Shown here in pieces: positions 14,629 to 22,630 of a stretch of DNA of 31,757 bases. Positions within the stretch are counted from its first letter, which is position 1. Each line of letters starts with the position of its first letter. The position numbers and the translations under genes are program-made. The stretch spans positions 22,811-54,567 of the forward strand of contig DFBK01000054.1 in the NCBI GenBank assembly GCA_002366595.1, read 5' to 3'. The DNA comes from Anaerolineales bacterium UBA3082. GTDB lineage: Bacteria; Chloroflexota; Anaerolineae; UBA7937. The notes under the pieces are model-generated. The model was not told the DNA's origin and made no database searches. It was given only the letters and a program-made list of their open reading frames with translations.

Positions 14629-15120
14629 ATGGCTAGGTTTAGATTCTGTCCTAACTGTGGGGTGGCCTTGTCTCGGGATGAACAGCCCAGGTCTGCGGAG
14701 GTTGTGGGGCTGAGCATTACGAGCATTCCTATGGGGCTTTGGTGGTGAAGGGTGGTCGTCTCCTCTTAGTGAAGCGGGGTGTGGAGCCCTATAAGGGGTG
14801 CTGGGATATCCCTGGTGGCTTCCTGGAGGCGGGAGAGCATCCGGAGGATGGGGCTGTGCGCGAGGGCCAGGAGGAGACGGGGCTCAAGTTAGGTTGAGGG
14901 GTTTCTTTGGCGCTTATATAGATACCTATGGCCAGGGAGGGGAAACCTATTCTATCTGGCGGAGCCGGTAGGTGGGGAGCCTCGTCCAGCCAGCGATGCC
15001 CAAGCAGTGGACTGGTTCCCCCCGGATAGCCCGCCCGAACCCTTCGCTTTCTCCCACATCCGTCAGGTACTCAAGGATTGGCGAAGGTCAATAGCCGACG
15101 ATGAGGTCGGTGGAATCTCA
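14629..15120 (+). pseudogene. Nudix hydrolase with N-terminal zinc ribbon, frameshifted
   Basis: Reading across frames restores a Nudix protein: ATG 14629, FCPNCGVALSRDEQP, then (after a shift near 14690) CGGCG, ALVVKGGRLLLVKRG and the complete Nudix box GGFLEAGEHPEDGAVREGQE followed by ETG. A second shift at about 14890 (in-frame TGA 14895) leads to RGFFGAYIDTYGQGGETYS. A third at about 14950 leads to AEPVGGEPRPASDAQAVDWF and a final helix. No single frame covers the domain and no proper stop occurs before ileS. It belonged to the zinc-ribbon Nudix group (NudC/ADP-ribose type). Flanking operon genes are intact, so this is probably real decay; sequencing error is the alternative. Confidence 0.8.
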
Positions 15121-15133
15121 TCGGAGGTGAAAG

Positions 15134-18100
15134 ATGTTCAAAGAGGTACCTACCAAGGTCGATTTCGTAAAACTGGAGAAGGAGATACTTTCCTTCTGGC
15201 AAAAGAAACGGATCTTCAAGAAGAGCCTAGAGTTGCGCAAAGACGCTCCTCGCTGGGTTTTCTACGAGGGGCCGCCCACAGCCAACGGCCTCCCCCACGT
15301 GGGGCATGCCTTGACCCGGGTCTTCAAAGACCTCTTCCCCCGCTACCGCACCATGAAGGGGTACTATGTCCTGCGCAAGGGGGGTTGGGATACCCATGGC
15401 CTGCCGGTGGAACTGGAGGTGGAGAAGGAACTAGGCTTCAGCGGGAAGCCAGCCATCGAGGAGTACGGCGTGGCGGAGTTCAACCAGAGGTGCCGGGAGT
15501 CGGTCTTCCGTTACGTTAATGAGTGGAGAGAGATGTCGGAGCGGGTCGCCTTCTGGATAGACATGGATGACCCTTATATCACTCTGAAAAACGAGTATAT
15601 AGAGTCCGTCTGGTGGATCTTACAGCGGTTTTGGGAGATGGGTCTCCTCTACGAGGACTATAAAGTGGTCCCCTATTGCCCTCGCTGCGGGACCCCCCTC
15701 TCCAGCCACGAACTCGCCCAAGGGTACGCTACCGCCGAGGACCCTTCGGTCTACGTTAAGTTTCCCCTGCGGGATGAGCCGGGGACCTACTTCCTGGTCT
15801 GGACCACCACCCCTTGGACGCTGCCTGGGAACGTGGCTCTAGCCGTGCATCCCGATATAGAGTACACCCTAGTGGAGCAGGATGGGGAAAGGCTTATCTT
15901 GGCCCAGGAACTCTTGGATGAGGCGCTGGTCGGCGACTATGAGGTAGTGAAGAACCTTAGGGCTAAGGGTCTGGTGGGGAAGCATTACTCGCCCCTCTAT
16001 ACCTTTCTCCCGGTGGATATCGATTACTGCTACCTCCTAGCGGCGGATTTCGTCACCACTGAGGAGGGGACAGGGATAGTGCATATGGCCCCTGCCTTCG
16101 GAGAGGTGGATTTGGAGGTGGGCCGGGAGTACGACCTGCCCATCCTGCAGACGGTGGACCCCCAGGGGAGGTTCATCCCCCAGGTGAACCCCTGGGCAGG
16201 GGTCTTCGTTAAGGATGCCGACCCCTCTATCATCGAAGATTTAGAACGGCGGGGGCTCATGTACCGTTCTGGCACCTATCGTCATACCTACCCCTTCTGC
16301 TGGCGGTGCGAGACCCCTCTCCTCTACTACGCCAAGAGCACCTGGTTTATCAAGACCACGGAGCGGAAAGAGGATCTCTTGGTCAATAATCAAAAGATAA
16401 ACTGGTACCCAGCCCATATCAAGGATGGCAGGTTCGGCAATTGGCTGGAGAGCAATGTCGACTGGGCGTTAGGCCGGGATCGGTACTGGGGCACCCCCTT
16501 GCCCATCTGGCGGTGCGAATCGTGCGGTCACCAACTCTTGGTGGGGAGCATCGCTGAATTGGAGGAGCGGGCGGGCCGCTCCTGGTCTTTAGAGGAGTTG
16601 GACCTCCATCGCCCCTTCGTGGACAGCATCCTTCTCCTCTGCCCCCAGTGCGAGGGGAAGATGCGGCGGGTTCCAGAAGTGATCGACGCTTGGTTCGATT
16701 CTGGTTCTATGCCCGTAGGCCAGTGGCACTACCCCTTCGAAAACGAGGAGATCTTCCGAGAGCAGTTCCCCGCCGATTTCATCTGTGAAGCGGTGGACCA
16801 GACTAGGGGGTGGTTCTACAGTCTTCATGCCATCTCTACCCTCCTCTTCAACGAGCCCAGTTACAAGAACGTCATCGTCTTGGGGCTAGTCGTCGATGCC
16901 CAGGAGAGAAAGATGAGCAAATCGTTGGGCAATGTGGTCGACCCTTGGGATGTGCTGCGGGCTCATGGGGCCGACGCTATGCGTTGGTACTTCTACACGG
17001 CCGGTCCCGCAGGTAGCGAGCGCCGCTTCTCCGTCGAGTTGGTGGGGGAGGTGGTTCGGAAGTTCTTGCTTACCCTTTGGAATACCTACGCTTTCTTCGT
17101 CATCTACGCCAACATCGACAACTACCATCCCAAGATTCCCGCCCTGGCCGTGGCTCAACGTCCCGCCTTAGATAGATGGATCCTCTCGGAGTTGAACTCC
17201 CTGGTGGGGAAGGTCGATAAGGCACTGGATAATTTCGACGCCACTGGCGCCGCGCGACCTATTCAGGAGTTCGTGGAACTCCTCAGCAACTGGTACGTGC
17301 GGCGCAGCCGACGTCGCTTCTGGAGGAGCGAGCAGGATGAGGATAAAGCAGCGGCCTACGCCACCCTTTATGAGTGCCTCACCACATTGAGCAAGTTGCT
17401 GGCGCCTTTCACGCCCTTCTTGGCGGAGGAGATATACCGCAACCTCGTCTCTTCCGTCGATGAGGAGGCGTCAGAGAGCGTGCACCTCTCCGACTTTCCG
17501 CAGCCCGACAAGGGTCTGATCGATGCGAAGTTGATGGCCGATACCGCTCTCATGATGCGGTTGGTGAGTCTGGGGCATGCGGCGCGGAATAAGGCCGGCC
17601 TTAAGGTGCGTCAACCCTTGGCGAAACTCTTGCTAAAGGTGCGTACCCCTGAAGAACGGGATGTAATAGAAGGTCTAGCCGATCAGGTCTTGGAGGAACT
17701 AAACGTCAAATCGTTGGCCTTCGTGGAGGAGCCCGATTTAGTGGAGTACCAGATCGAGCCCGATCCGCGCTTGTTGGGTCCCAAGTATGGAGCCCTCTAC
17801 CCCAAGATCAAAGAGGCGCTCACCAGCCTCGATACCTACTCCGTGGTGGAGAAGGTGCGGTCTGGAGAGGAGGTAGAAGTCACCGTTGAGGGCCAAAAGG
17901 TAAATCTCTTGCCCGAGGAAGTGAAGATAGAGGCGCTGCCTAGAGAGGGTTTGGCTGTGGCCGAGGAAGGGGGGTATCTGGTGGGGGTAACCACTACCCT
18001 CACCGAAGAGTTGAGGCGGGAGGGGTTGGCCCGGGAGGTGGTGCGGCGCATCCAGACCTTGCGCAAAGAGGCTGACTACAAGATCGAAGATACGATAGTC

Positions 18101-18274
18101 ACCTACTTTGAAGCCCATCCTATCCTCGCACAGGTGATGGAGGAGCATGGGGAATACATCAAGCGAGAGACCCTCTCCACAGTCTTGGTGCAGGGAGGAG
18201 CCCCTCCGGGGTGTGCCACCAAGAGTTACTCCATCGAGGGGTACGGCATGACCCTTGCTCTCAAACAGTGTTGA
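15134..18274 (+). CDS. ileS: Isoleucyl-tRNA synthetase, type 2 (eukaryote-like)
   Basis: A 1046-residue class Ia synthetase. The HIGH-type motif is LPHVGH in GPPTANGLPHVGHA (about 48-61), and the KMSKS loop is ERKMSKSLGN (about 593-602). GWDTHGLPVE, with Thr rather than Cys, and the start TKVDFVKLEKEILSFWQKK mark the IleS2 branch, which is often mupirocin-tolerant. The CP1 editing domain (about 190-400) contains WTTTPWTLPGN and the GTGIVHMAPAFG block needed for clearing Val-tRNA-Ile. The C-terminal region is the type 2 form. ATG 15134 follows GGAGGTG. It is the main target of the upstream T-box. Confidence 0.97.
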   Translation: MFKEVPTKVDFVKLEKEILSFWQKKRIFKKSLELRKDAPRWVFYEGPPTANGLPHVGHALTRVFKDLFPRYRTMKGYYVLRKGGWDTHGLPVELEVEKELGFSGKPAIEEYGVAEFNQRCRESVFRYVNEWREMSERVAFWIDMDDPYITLKNEYIESVWWILQRFWEMGLLYEDYKVVPYCPRCGTPLSSHELAQGYATAEDPSVYVKFPLRDEPGTYFLVWTTTPWTLPGNVALAVHPDIEYTLVEQDGERLILAQELLDEALVGDYEVVKNLRAKGLVGKHYSPLYTFLPVDIDYCYLLAADFVTTEEGTGIVHMAPAFGEVDLEVGREYDLPILQTVDPQGRFIPQVNPWAGVFVKDADPSIIEDLERRGLMYRSGTYRHTYPFCWRCETPLLYYAKSTWFIKTTERKEDLLVNNQKINWYPAHIKDGRFGNWLESNVDWALGRDRYWGTPLPIWRCESCGHQLLVGSIAELEERAGRSWSLEELDLHRPFVDSILLLCPQCEGKMRRVPEVIDAWFDSGSMPVGQWHYPFENEEIFREQFPADFICEAVDQTRGWFYSLHAISTLLFNEPSYKNVIVLGLVVDAQERKMSKSLGNVVDPWDVLRAHGADAMRWYFYTAGPAGSERRFSVELVGEVVRKFLLTLWNTYAFFVIYANIDNYHPKIPALAVAQRPALDRWILSELNSLVGKVDKALDNFDATGAARPIQEFVELLSNWYVRRSRRRFWRSEQDEDKAAAYATLYECLTTLSKLLAPFTPFLAEEIYRNLVSSVDEEASESVHLSDFPQPDKGLIDAKLMADTALMMRLVSLGHAARNKAGLKVRQPLAKLLLKVRTPEERDVIEGLADQVLEELNVKSLAFVEEPDLVEYQIEPDPRLLGPKYGALYPKIKEALTSLDTYSVVEKVRSGEEVEVTVEGQKVNLLPEEVKIEALPREGLAVAEEGGYLVGVTTTLTEELRREGLAREVVRRIQTLRKEADYKIEDTIVTYFEAHPILAQVMEEHGEYIKRETLSTVLVQGGAPPGCATKSYSIEGYGMTLALKQC

Positions 18275-18304
18275 TCTCTTCAGGCTTTTCTTGGGTTAAA
18301 GATA

Positions 18305-18330
18305 GGGGTAGCCTCCTAGGGGGCTACCCC
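18305..18330 (+). terminator. Terminator after ileS
   Basis: GGGGTAGCC (18305-18313) pairs with GGCTACCCC (18322-18330) in a strong stem. The following TCGATTTGCT is only moderately T-rich, so termination may be partial. Confidence 0.6.
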
Positions 18331-18335
18331 TCGAT

Positions 18336-18364
18336 TTGCTCCCCGTTCTAGCTGGAATTATAAT
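18336..18364 (+). promoter_or_regulatory. Promoter of the tsaE-tsaB-rimI operon
   Basis: TTGCTC (18336-18341), 17 bases, TATAAT (18359-18364). The -10 is perfect and the -35 weak. The -10 covers the possible ATG at 18363, which argues for the later start at 18390. Confidence 0.55.
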
Positions 18365-18389
18365 GGTTATGGAAAGGCCGAGCAGGGTT

Positions 18390-18875
18390 ATGGCAAGGAT
18401 CGATCTCATCAGTGATTCACCTCAGGAGACACAAGAAATGGGAGCCTCCTTGGGTCAACTCTTGCGAGGCGGCGAGTTGATCTGCCTGGAAGGAGAACTG
18501 GGGTCGGGCAAGACCACCTTCATTCAGGGCATCGGACAGGGCCTGGGGGTAGATGGACCTATCACTAGCCCCACCTTCACCTTGGTCAACGAGTACCGGG
18601 GGGAAAATCTGACCTTCTATCATGTCGATCTCTACCGGGTAGAGAGCCGCCGGGAGATCATAGCCTCTGGGCTGGACGGCCTCTTTTTTGGGGATGGGGT
18701 CTGTGCTATCGAGTGGGCGGAGAAGGCGAAGGAGATGGTGCCTCTGGAGAGGTTATGGGTCATCCTCAGACATGGGGGAGAAAGAAGGCGGCTCATCTCC
18801 ATGAAGGCTATGGGCCCAGGCTATGAGGATCTATTGGGTTCTTTAGAGGGAGAGTTGGCGAGGGGGCGGAGATGA
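18390..18875 (+). CDS. tsaE: tRNA t6A biosynthesis ATPase TsaE
   Basis: A 161-residue P-loop ATPase. Walker A is GELGSGKTT, then SPTFTLVNEY (switch region), FYHVDLYR and AIEWAEKAKEMVP. These are the signature blocks of TsaE (YjeE), which drives the TsaB-TsaD complex that adds threonylcarbamoyl to A37 of ANN-reading tRNAs. In-frame ATGs at 18363 and 18369 lie within or too close to the promoter -10, so 18390 (MARIDLISDS) is chosen, with AGCAGGG before it. It overlaps tsaB by 4 bases, showing translational coupling. Confidence 0.93.
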   Translation: MARIDLISDSPQETQEMGASLGQLLRGGELICLEGELGSGKTTFIQGIGQGLGVDGPITSPTFTLVNEYRGENLTFYHVDLYRVESRREIIASGLDGLFFGDGVCAIEWAEKAKEMVPLERLWVILRHGGERRRLISMKAMGPGYEDLLGSLEGELARGRR

Positions 18876-19528
18876 TATTAGCCCTTGATACCTCGACGCA
18901 GACCGCTAGCATCGCCATCTATGGGAGAGAAGAGGGGGTGGTCTCCGAACTCACCTGGCGTTCTTCCAGCCATCATACCGTGGAACTAGCACCATATTTG
19001 GCCCTGCTCTTGAGACAGTATCCTAAGGAGTTGGCCGGGATAGCCGTGGCTCTGGGGCCCGGCTCCTTCACCGGGCTGAGGGTGGGACTCAGCCTGGCCA
19101 AGGGGTTCGCTTTGGCCCAGGGCATACCCTTAATCGGTATCCCTACCCTCGATGCTCTGGCCTACTCTCAAAGCCATCAACCCCTTCCCATCTGTGCCCT
19201 TTTGGAGGCGGGGAGGGGGCGGATCTGTGCTGCCCTCTATGAAAAGGTGCCCCTCCATCGGGTTACCGATTACCTCCTCACCACTATAGAGGGACTATGT
19301 TCTGAAATCACTCATCCCACCCTCATCTGCGGAGAGATAGATGAAGCGGGGACGGCTATCCTCCGCAAGAGGCTGGGGGACCGCGCCGTGGTCATATCGC
19401 CGGCTGCTTCTTTGAGGAGAGCGGGATACCTGGCTGAACTGGGCTGGGAGCGGCTCCAGCGAGGGGAGGTAGACGACCCGCGGACGCTGGAGCCTCTCTA
19501 CTTACCCCGTCCGGAGATCCCTACGTAA
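18872..19528 (+). CDS. tsaB: tRNA t6A biosynthesis protein TsaB
   Basis: A 218-residue ASKHA-fold protein. It starts MILALDTSTQTASIAIYG, with SSHHTVELAP near 31-40 and the family block VALGPGSFTGLRVGLSLAKG near 60-80, then IPTLDALAY. TsaB is the scaffold that dimerises with TsaD in t6A synthesis. Length is normal (about 220). The C-terminal half is less conserved, as usual. It overlaps tsaE by ATGA and is followed by rimI. tsaD and tsaC are not in this window. Confidence 0.94.
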   Translation: MILALDTSTQTASIAIYGREEGVVSELTWRSSSHHTVELAPYLALLLRQYPKELAGIAVALGPGSFTGLRVGLSLAKGFALAQGIPLIGIPTLDALAYSQSHQPLPICALLEAGRGRICAALYEKVPLHRVTDYLLTTIEGLCSEITHPTLICGEIDEAGTAILRKRLGDRAVVISPAASLRRAGYLAELGWERLQRGEVDDPRTLEPLYLPRPEIPT

Positions 19529-19546
19529 AGTATCCCGAGGAAAAAG

Positions 19547-20146
19547 ATGGATTATGACGGTTTGGCCTACAAGGTAGAGCCGATGCAGGTGAGCGATATC
19601 CAAGAGGTGATGGCCATCGAGCGGCTCTCCTTTCCTACACCCTGGCCTATGGGCGCTTACCGATATGAGATCCACCACAACCCTCGAGCCTACTATTTTG
19701 TGGTTCGCCCTCAGGAGGAAGGAGCGGCAAAGTGCAGGGAGGCACGTAGGGGGCTTCTGGCTCGGTTCCGCTCCACTGACCAGCGACCGCCCATAGTAGG
19801 GTTTGGAGGCTTTTGGTGCTCGGCCAGGGAGGCTCATATCAGCACTATAGCGGTCCATCCACGCCTTCGCAGAAAGGGGATCGGACAACTCATCCTCATA
19901 GCCATGATCGAGAAAGCGAGAACTATAGGAGCCGACCATATAACCTTGGAGGTACGAGCCTCTAACTTGGTCGCTCAAAGCCTGTACCGTAAATATGGCT
20001 TCCAGGTGGTGGGTCGGAGGAGGGGATATTATTCCGATGCTAACGAGGATGCGGTGGTCATGGCCGCTCAAGATATCGACCGCTCCCCCTATTTGATTCA
20101 TCTTCGGGAGTTGGGGGATAGGTTGATCAAGCGTCTCAAAAGATGA
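19547..20146 (+). CDS. rimI: Ribosomal-protein-alanine N-acetyltransferase RimI-like (GNAT)
   Basis: A 199-residue GNAT acetyltransferase. The acetyl-CoA loop is HPRLRRKGIGQLIL (Q/R-x-x-G-x-G type, about 105-118), followed by ITLEVRASNLVAQSLYRKYGF, split here as ITLEVRASN and AQSLYRKYGF. The N-terminal MAIERLSFPTPWP is typical of RimI. It is longer than E. coli RimI (about 148) because of a basic insertion at about residues 63-82 (EEGAAKCREARRGLLARFRS) and an extended C-terminus. RimI genes often sit next to tsaB/tsaD, as here. The substrate in this organism (S18 or other proteins) is inferred. Its 3' end overlaps the convergent gene by 11 bases. Confidence 0.88.
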   Translation: MDYDGLAYKVEPMQVSDIQEVMAIERLSFPTPWPMGAYRYEIHHNPRAYYFVVRPQEEGAAKCREARRGLLARFRSTDQRPPIVGFGGFWCSAREAHISTIAVHPRLRRKGIGQLILIAMIEKARTIGADHITLEVRASNLVAQSLYRKYGFQVVGRRRGYYSDANEDAVVMAAQDIDRSPYLIHLRELGDRLIKRLKR

Positions 20147-21047
20147 TGTGAAGTAGGGCGATGGCTATGAGGAACTGGGCTAAGAGCCCCGTTCCGGCGA
20201 GAAGATAGGTGGCTAGGGGCTCCCGACGATGGAGGGCGAAACCCAAAAGGGCGTTCGCTATGAAGGTTATCAGGCCGATAGTGGGGAGCCTCAATATCTG
20301 CTCTTTGGGGGCGATCCGATCTACACCACCGAAGGCGGTGAAATGGAGAGGGAGGATACGGGGCAGGGTGGGGTAGCGAACCAGGAGGTAGGCGAATAAG
20401 GCCGCGTTAGCCAGGGCTCCCAGGGCGAGAAGGAGTTGGGCCAAGCGGTCCCGCCAGAAGGGTAAGGAGATGAGGGTTCCGTAGGTTATCTTCTCCTCTG
20501 AGGCTACAGTGGGGCCCATCTGGCGGCGGGATTCCAAGGCCGCGAGGAAGCCGGCCGGGTTAGAGGGAGAGAGGGCGTAGGCGGAACTGGAGGTGACCAA
20601 GAAGAGTTGTTTTTTGGGGGGCTCGGTGGCGTAGAAGAGGAGAGGCCCCATATCTTCACTCTGGCTGCGCCCTAGCCAGCAGCCGAGCCAAACGAGTTTG
20701 GGAGAAGGAAGTTCGCTGAGTCCCTTCCCACGGGACCCCGTAGGGGCGACGACGGATGAGAGGTTGCTCAAGGGCACTACTTGGCGAGTTCCCCCGCAGG
20801 CGATAGTCACGCTATCTCGATCCATGAGATAGCGGAGGGTTAAGAGTTGGTAGATTCGGTAGGCTAGGAAAAGCAGGGGGGCTAGGCTGAGGAAAACCAG
20901 GAAGCCCAGAAGGAAGCAAGTGAAGGAGGTGGGGCGGTCGATGAGGGAGAGGATGAGGGTGGTATCGATGAGCAGGATGCCCACCATAGCCGCCGAGGTC
21001 ACAGCCACCCCTACTAACCTTCTAGGTCTCCATTCGATCATCGGCAA
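20136..21047 (-). CDS. Membrane protein with PH-like region and DUF1648-like segment
   Basis: A 303-residue protein. Two membrane helices at about 12-35 and 42-65 precede a PH-like domain (about 70-175: YLMDRDSVTIACGG, VPLSNLSSVV, LVTSSSAYALSPSNPAGFLAAL). A second membrane half follows (about 195-303), containing LPLHFTAFGGVDRIAPKE, similar to the DUF1648 motif. Related PH modules occur in the protein at 59-1276. Residues about 100-109 (APTGSRGKGL) are encoded by a copy of the dispersed GGGATCCC-type element, so this loop is probably repeat-derived. Function is unknown. It is convergent with rimI. Confidence 0.7.
   Translation of the reverse strand: MPMIEWRPRRLVGVAVTSAAMVGILLIDTTLILSLIDRPTSFTCFLLGFLVFLSLAPLLFLAYRIYQLLTLRYLMDRDSVTIACGGTRQVVPLSNLSSVVAPTGSRGKGLSELPSPKLVWLGCWLGRSQSEDMGPLLFYATEPPKKQLFLVTSSSAYALSPSNPAGFLAALESRRQMGPTVASEEKITYGTLISLPFWRDRLAQLLLALGALANAALFAYLLVRYPTLPRILPLHFTAFGGVDRIAPKEQILRLPTIGLITFIANALLGFALHRREPLATYLLAGTGLLAQFLIAIALLHIIF
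20721..20750. repeat. Dispersed GGGATCCC element, copy 2 (in coding sequence)
   Basis: TCCCTTCCCACGGGA followed by CCCCGTAGGGGCGAC. It matches the polA 3'-end copy over TCCCTTCCC(T)ACGGGAYCC and lies inside the 20136-21047 coding region without breaking the frame. Confidence 0.55.
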
Positions 21048-21104
21048 CTCCCTTGCGATGTCTAGGAGATGATATACCAGGGTAGGGCGGAGGTCAACCG
21101 GCCG

Positions 21105-21314
21105 TTTTGAATCGCGAAGGGCGCGAAGGGCGCGAAGGGGGGCTGTTGGGGTTGTATGGCTAATCGGTTTCGCTGAGGGTCAAGAGATGAGCGCCGGATT
21201 ACAAATCCAGCGCCAGCGGTATGGGTGAGGTGGCGGGGTTTGTCAAGGGGGGTTTGAATCACGAATAGCGCGAATGGAGCGAAGAGGGGCTCTTGGAGTT
21301 GTAAGGCTATTGAC
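21105..21314. repeat. Pair of diverged 63-bp direct repeats around a palindrome
   Basis: Copies at 21105-21167 and 21252-21314 share TTTGAATC, several GCGCGAA units, GGGGCT and a GTTGTA-GGCTA end. The first copy includes three exact 9-bp units CGCGAAGGG (21113-21139). A near-palindrome, GCGCCGGATT with AATCCAGCGC (21191-21213), lies between them. The rest of 21048-21309 shows no gene. Confidence 0.6.
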
Positions 21315-21338
21315 CTGTCCTGGTGGCTATGGTAGAAT
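21310..21338 (+). promoter_or_regulatory. Promoter pointing into the repeat-led gene array
   Basis: TTGACC (21310-21315), 17 bases, TAGAAT (21333-21338). Ten of twelve consensus positions match. It lies about 200 bases before the first array repeat and has the same orientation as every array gene. The stretch 21339-21500 that follows shows no convincing gene. Confidence 0.6.
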
Positions 21339-21506
21339 AGGATAGAAGGCGAAGGAAGTGCCCACATCGCAGCATCGTCGCAATAGCGCGTTGCGGGAGG
21401 CGGTAGAGTGAAGGTGAGGCCGACTGTATTTCCGGGGCGGCGGGACGGGGTCGGCTTTGTCTTTGGCGCGGGACGGATAGGAACCCGGAACGGCTCACGT
21501 GGGTGC

Positions 21507-21528
21507 AGAGGCTCAGAGGGTGGTGGGG
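21507..21528. repeat. GAGGCTCAG leader repeat, copy 3 (diverged)
   Basis: AGAGGCTCAGAGGGTGGTGGGG, split here as AGAGGCTCAGAG and GGTGGTGGGG, preceded by GTGC as in copy 2. It stands 16 bases before the first array repeat and is not directly followed by a gene of its own. Confidence 0.5.
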
Positions 21529-21544
21529 TCGTATGGGGGGAAGT

Positions 21545-21575
21545 CCACCTCTTCTGCGGCAGGGTGAGAGGGGAG
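21545..21575. repeat. Array repeat R1
   Basis: CCACCTCTTCT followed by GCGGCAGGGTGAGAGGGGAG. First of five copies; it leads the restriction-modification unit, with about 180 bases of leader between repeat and start. Confidence 0.85.
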
Positions 21576-21711
21576 GCAGGCGTGGTGGTGAGGGAAAGGC
21601 TGTGGGGGAGGATTGTCGAGCTGCTCCAGTGAAAATCGAGGAAGTGATGGGCATATCATCAGTTATATGAAATTGCGGCCTGATTTGGCGAGGACTACGT
21701 AGATGCGTTTA

Positions 21712-21729
21712 GTCTAACTGCAGTCAGAC
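21712..21729. promoter_or_regulatory. 18-bp imperfect dyad upstream of the methylase
   Basis: GTCTAACTGCAGTCAGAC is self-complementary at 16 of 18 positions and lies 25 bases before the methylase start. It could be an operator for autoregulation of the restriction-modification genes; this is inferred from position only. Confidence 0.35.
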
Positions 21730-21754
21730 ATTGGCAGAGCTAAGGAGGAAATTC

Positions 21755-22630
21755 TTGAAGAAGCGAAGGTTCATAGCTTTTGGTTGGTACGGTGGGAAAT
21801 TCAGCCATCTCGATTGGCTCTTGCCTCTCTTGCCCAAAACTCGGCACTATTGCGAACCATTTGGAGGCGCGGGAGCAGTTCTGCTTAATAGAGAGCCCTC
21901 ACCCGTAGAAACATATAACGATATTGATGGGGGGGTTGTAAATTTCTTCCGCGTACTGCGTGACCAGAAGGATGCCTTGATAGAAGCGGTTGGCCTAACA
22001 CCTTTCTCCCGCGAAGAGTTCGAGATCGCATGCTCTGCACCCAGCGAAGACTTGTCAGACTTGGAGAGAGCTAGGCGCTTCTTTGTACGCGCAAGACAGG
22101 TAAGAACCGGCCTCGCTCAAACGGCCTCGCCCGGCAGGTGGGCCCACTGCAGACTCACAAGTCGTGCAGGAATGGCCGGGGCTGTCTCAAGATGGCTTGG
22201 GAGCGTGGACGGTCTTTCTGAAATTGCACAACGGCTTCTACGTGTCCAGATAGAAAATCGTCCCGCAATTGAGGTTATCAAGCGTTATGACAGCAAGGAT
22301 ACATTGTTTTACTGTGACCCCCCTTATCCTCACGATTCCCGGGGAGACAGTAACGCGTATGGATATGAGATGACGGATGATGAGCACCGTGAGCTTGCTG
22401 CAGTTCTCCATAATGTCAAGGGGAAAGTCGCCTTGTCGGGTTACCATTGCGGTTTGATGGACGAGCTATATGGGGTCTGGCAATACGTCGAAGAATCCGT
22501 AAGAAACTGCCACTCCGTAAAGAGACCCCGCCAGGAGGTGCTTTGGGTAAACTATGAGCTAGAGTTACCCTCCACTCATGGCGAAGGGGAAACTTTACAA
22601 CTTTTTGATGAGGTCCACGAGGAAAGCTAA
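21755..22630 (+). CDS. DNA adenine methylase (D12/Dam type) of a restriction-modification pair
   Basis: A 291-residue N6-adenine methyltransferase from TTG 21755, chosen because AAGGAGG lies 6 bases upstream; a TTG at 21731 has no such site. Motif X is FGWYGGKFSHLDWLLPLLP, the SAM motif I is YCEPFGGAGAVLLNREPS, and catalytic motif IV is FYCDPPYPHDSR. The order X-I-IV is that of the alpha/Dam (MethyltransfD12) group. The C-terminal third has SGYHCGLMDELY and WVNYELELP. The stop overlaps the next start by one base (TAATG), so methylase and nuclease are coupled. Methylation protects host DNA from the partner nuclease. Lower GC and more even codon use than flanking genes point to acquired DNA. 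Confidence 0.9.
   Translation: MKKRRFIAFGWYGGKFSHLDWLLPLLPKTRHYCEPFGGAGAVLLNREPSPVETYNDIDGGVVNFFRVLRDQKDALIEAVGLTPFSREEFEIACSAPSEDLSDLERARRFFVRARQVRTGLAQTASPGRWAHCRLTSRAGMAGAVSRWLGSVDGLSEIAQRLLRVQIENRPAIEVIKRYDSKDTLFYCDPPYPHDSRGDSNAYGYEMTDDEHRELAAVLHNVKGKVALSGYHCGLMDELYGVWQYVEESVRNCHSVKRPRQEVLWVNYELELPSTHGEGETLQLFDEVHEES

Noticed and set aside
15007..15519. Open frame overlapping the ileS start
   Set aside because: It combines the tail of the frameshifted Nudix gene with an out-of-frame reading of ileS; the IleRS N-terminus is unmistakable in the other frame.
21307..21654. 115-residue minus-strand frame at the island edge
   Set aside because: Ser/Pro/Arg-rich translation of repeat-containing DNA, running against all array genes, with no conserved motif.
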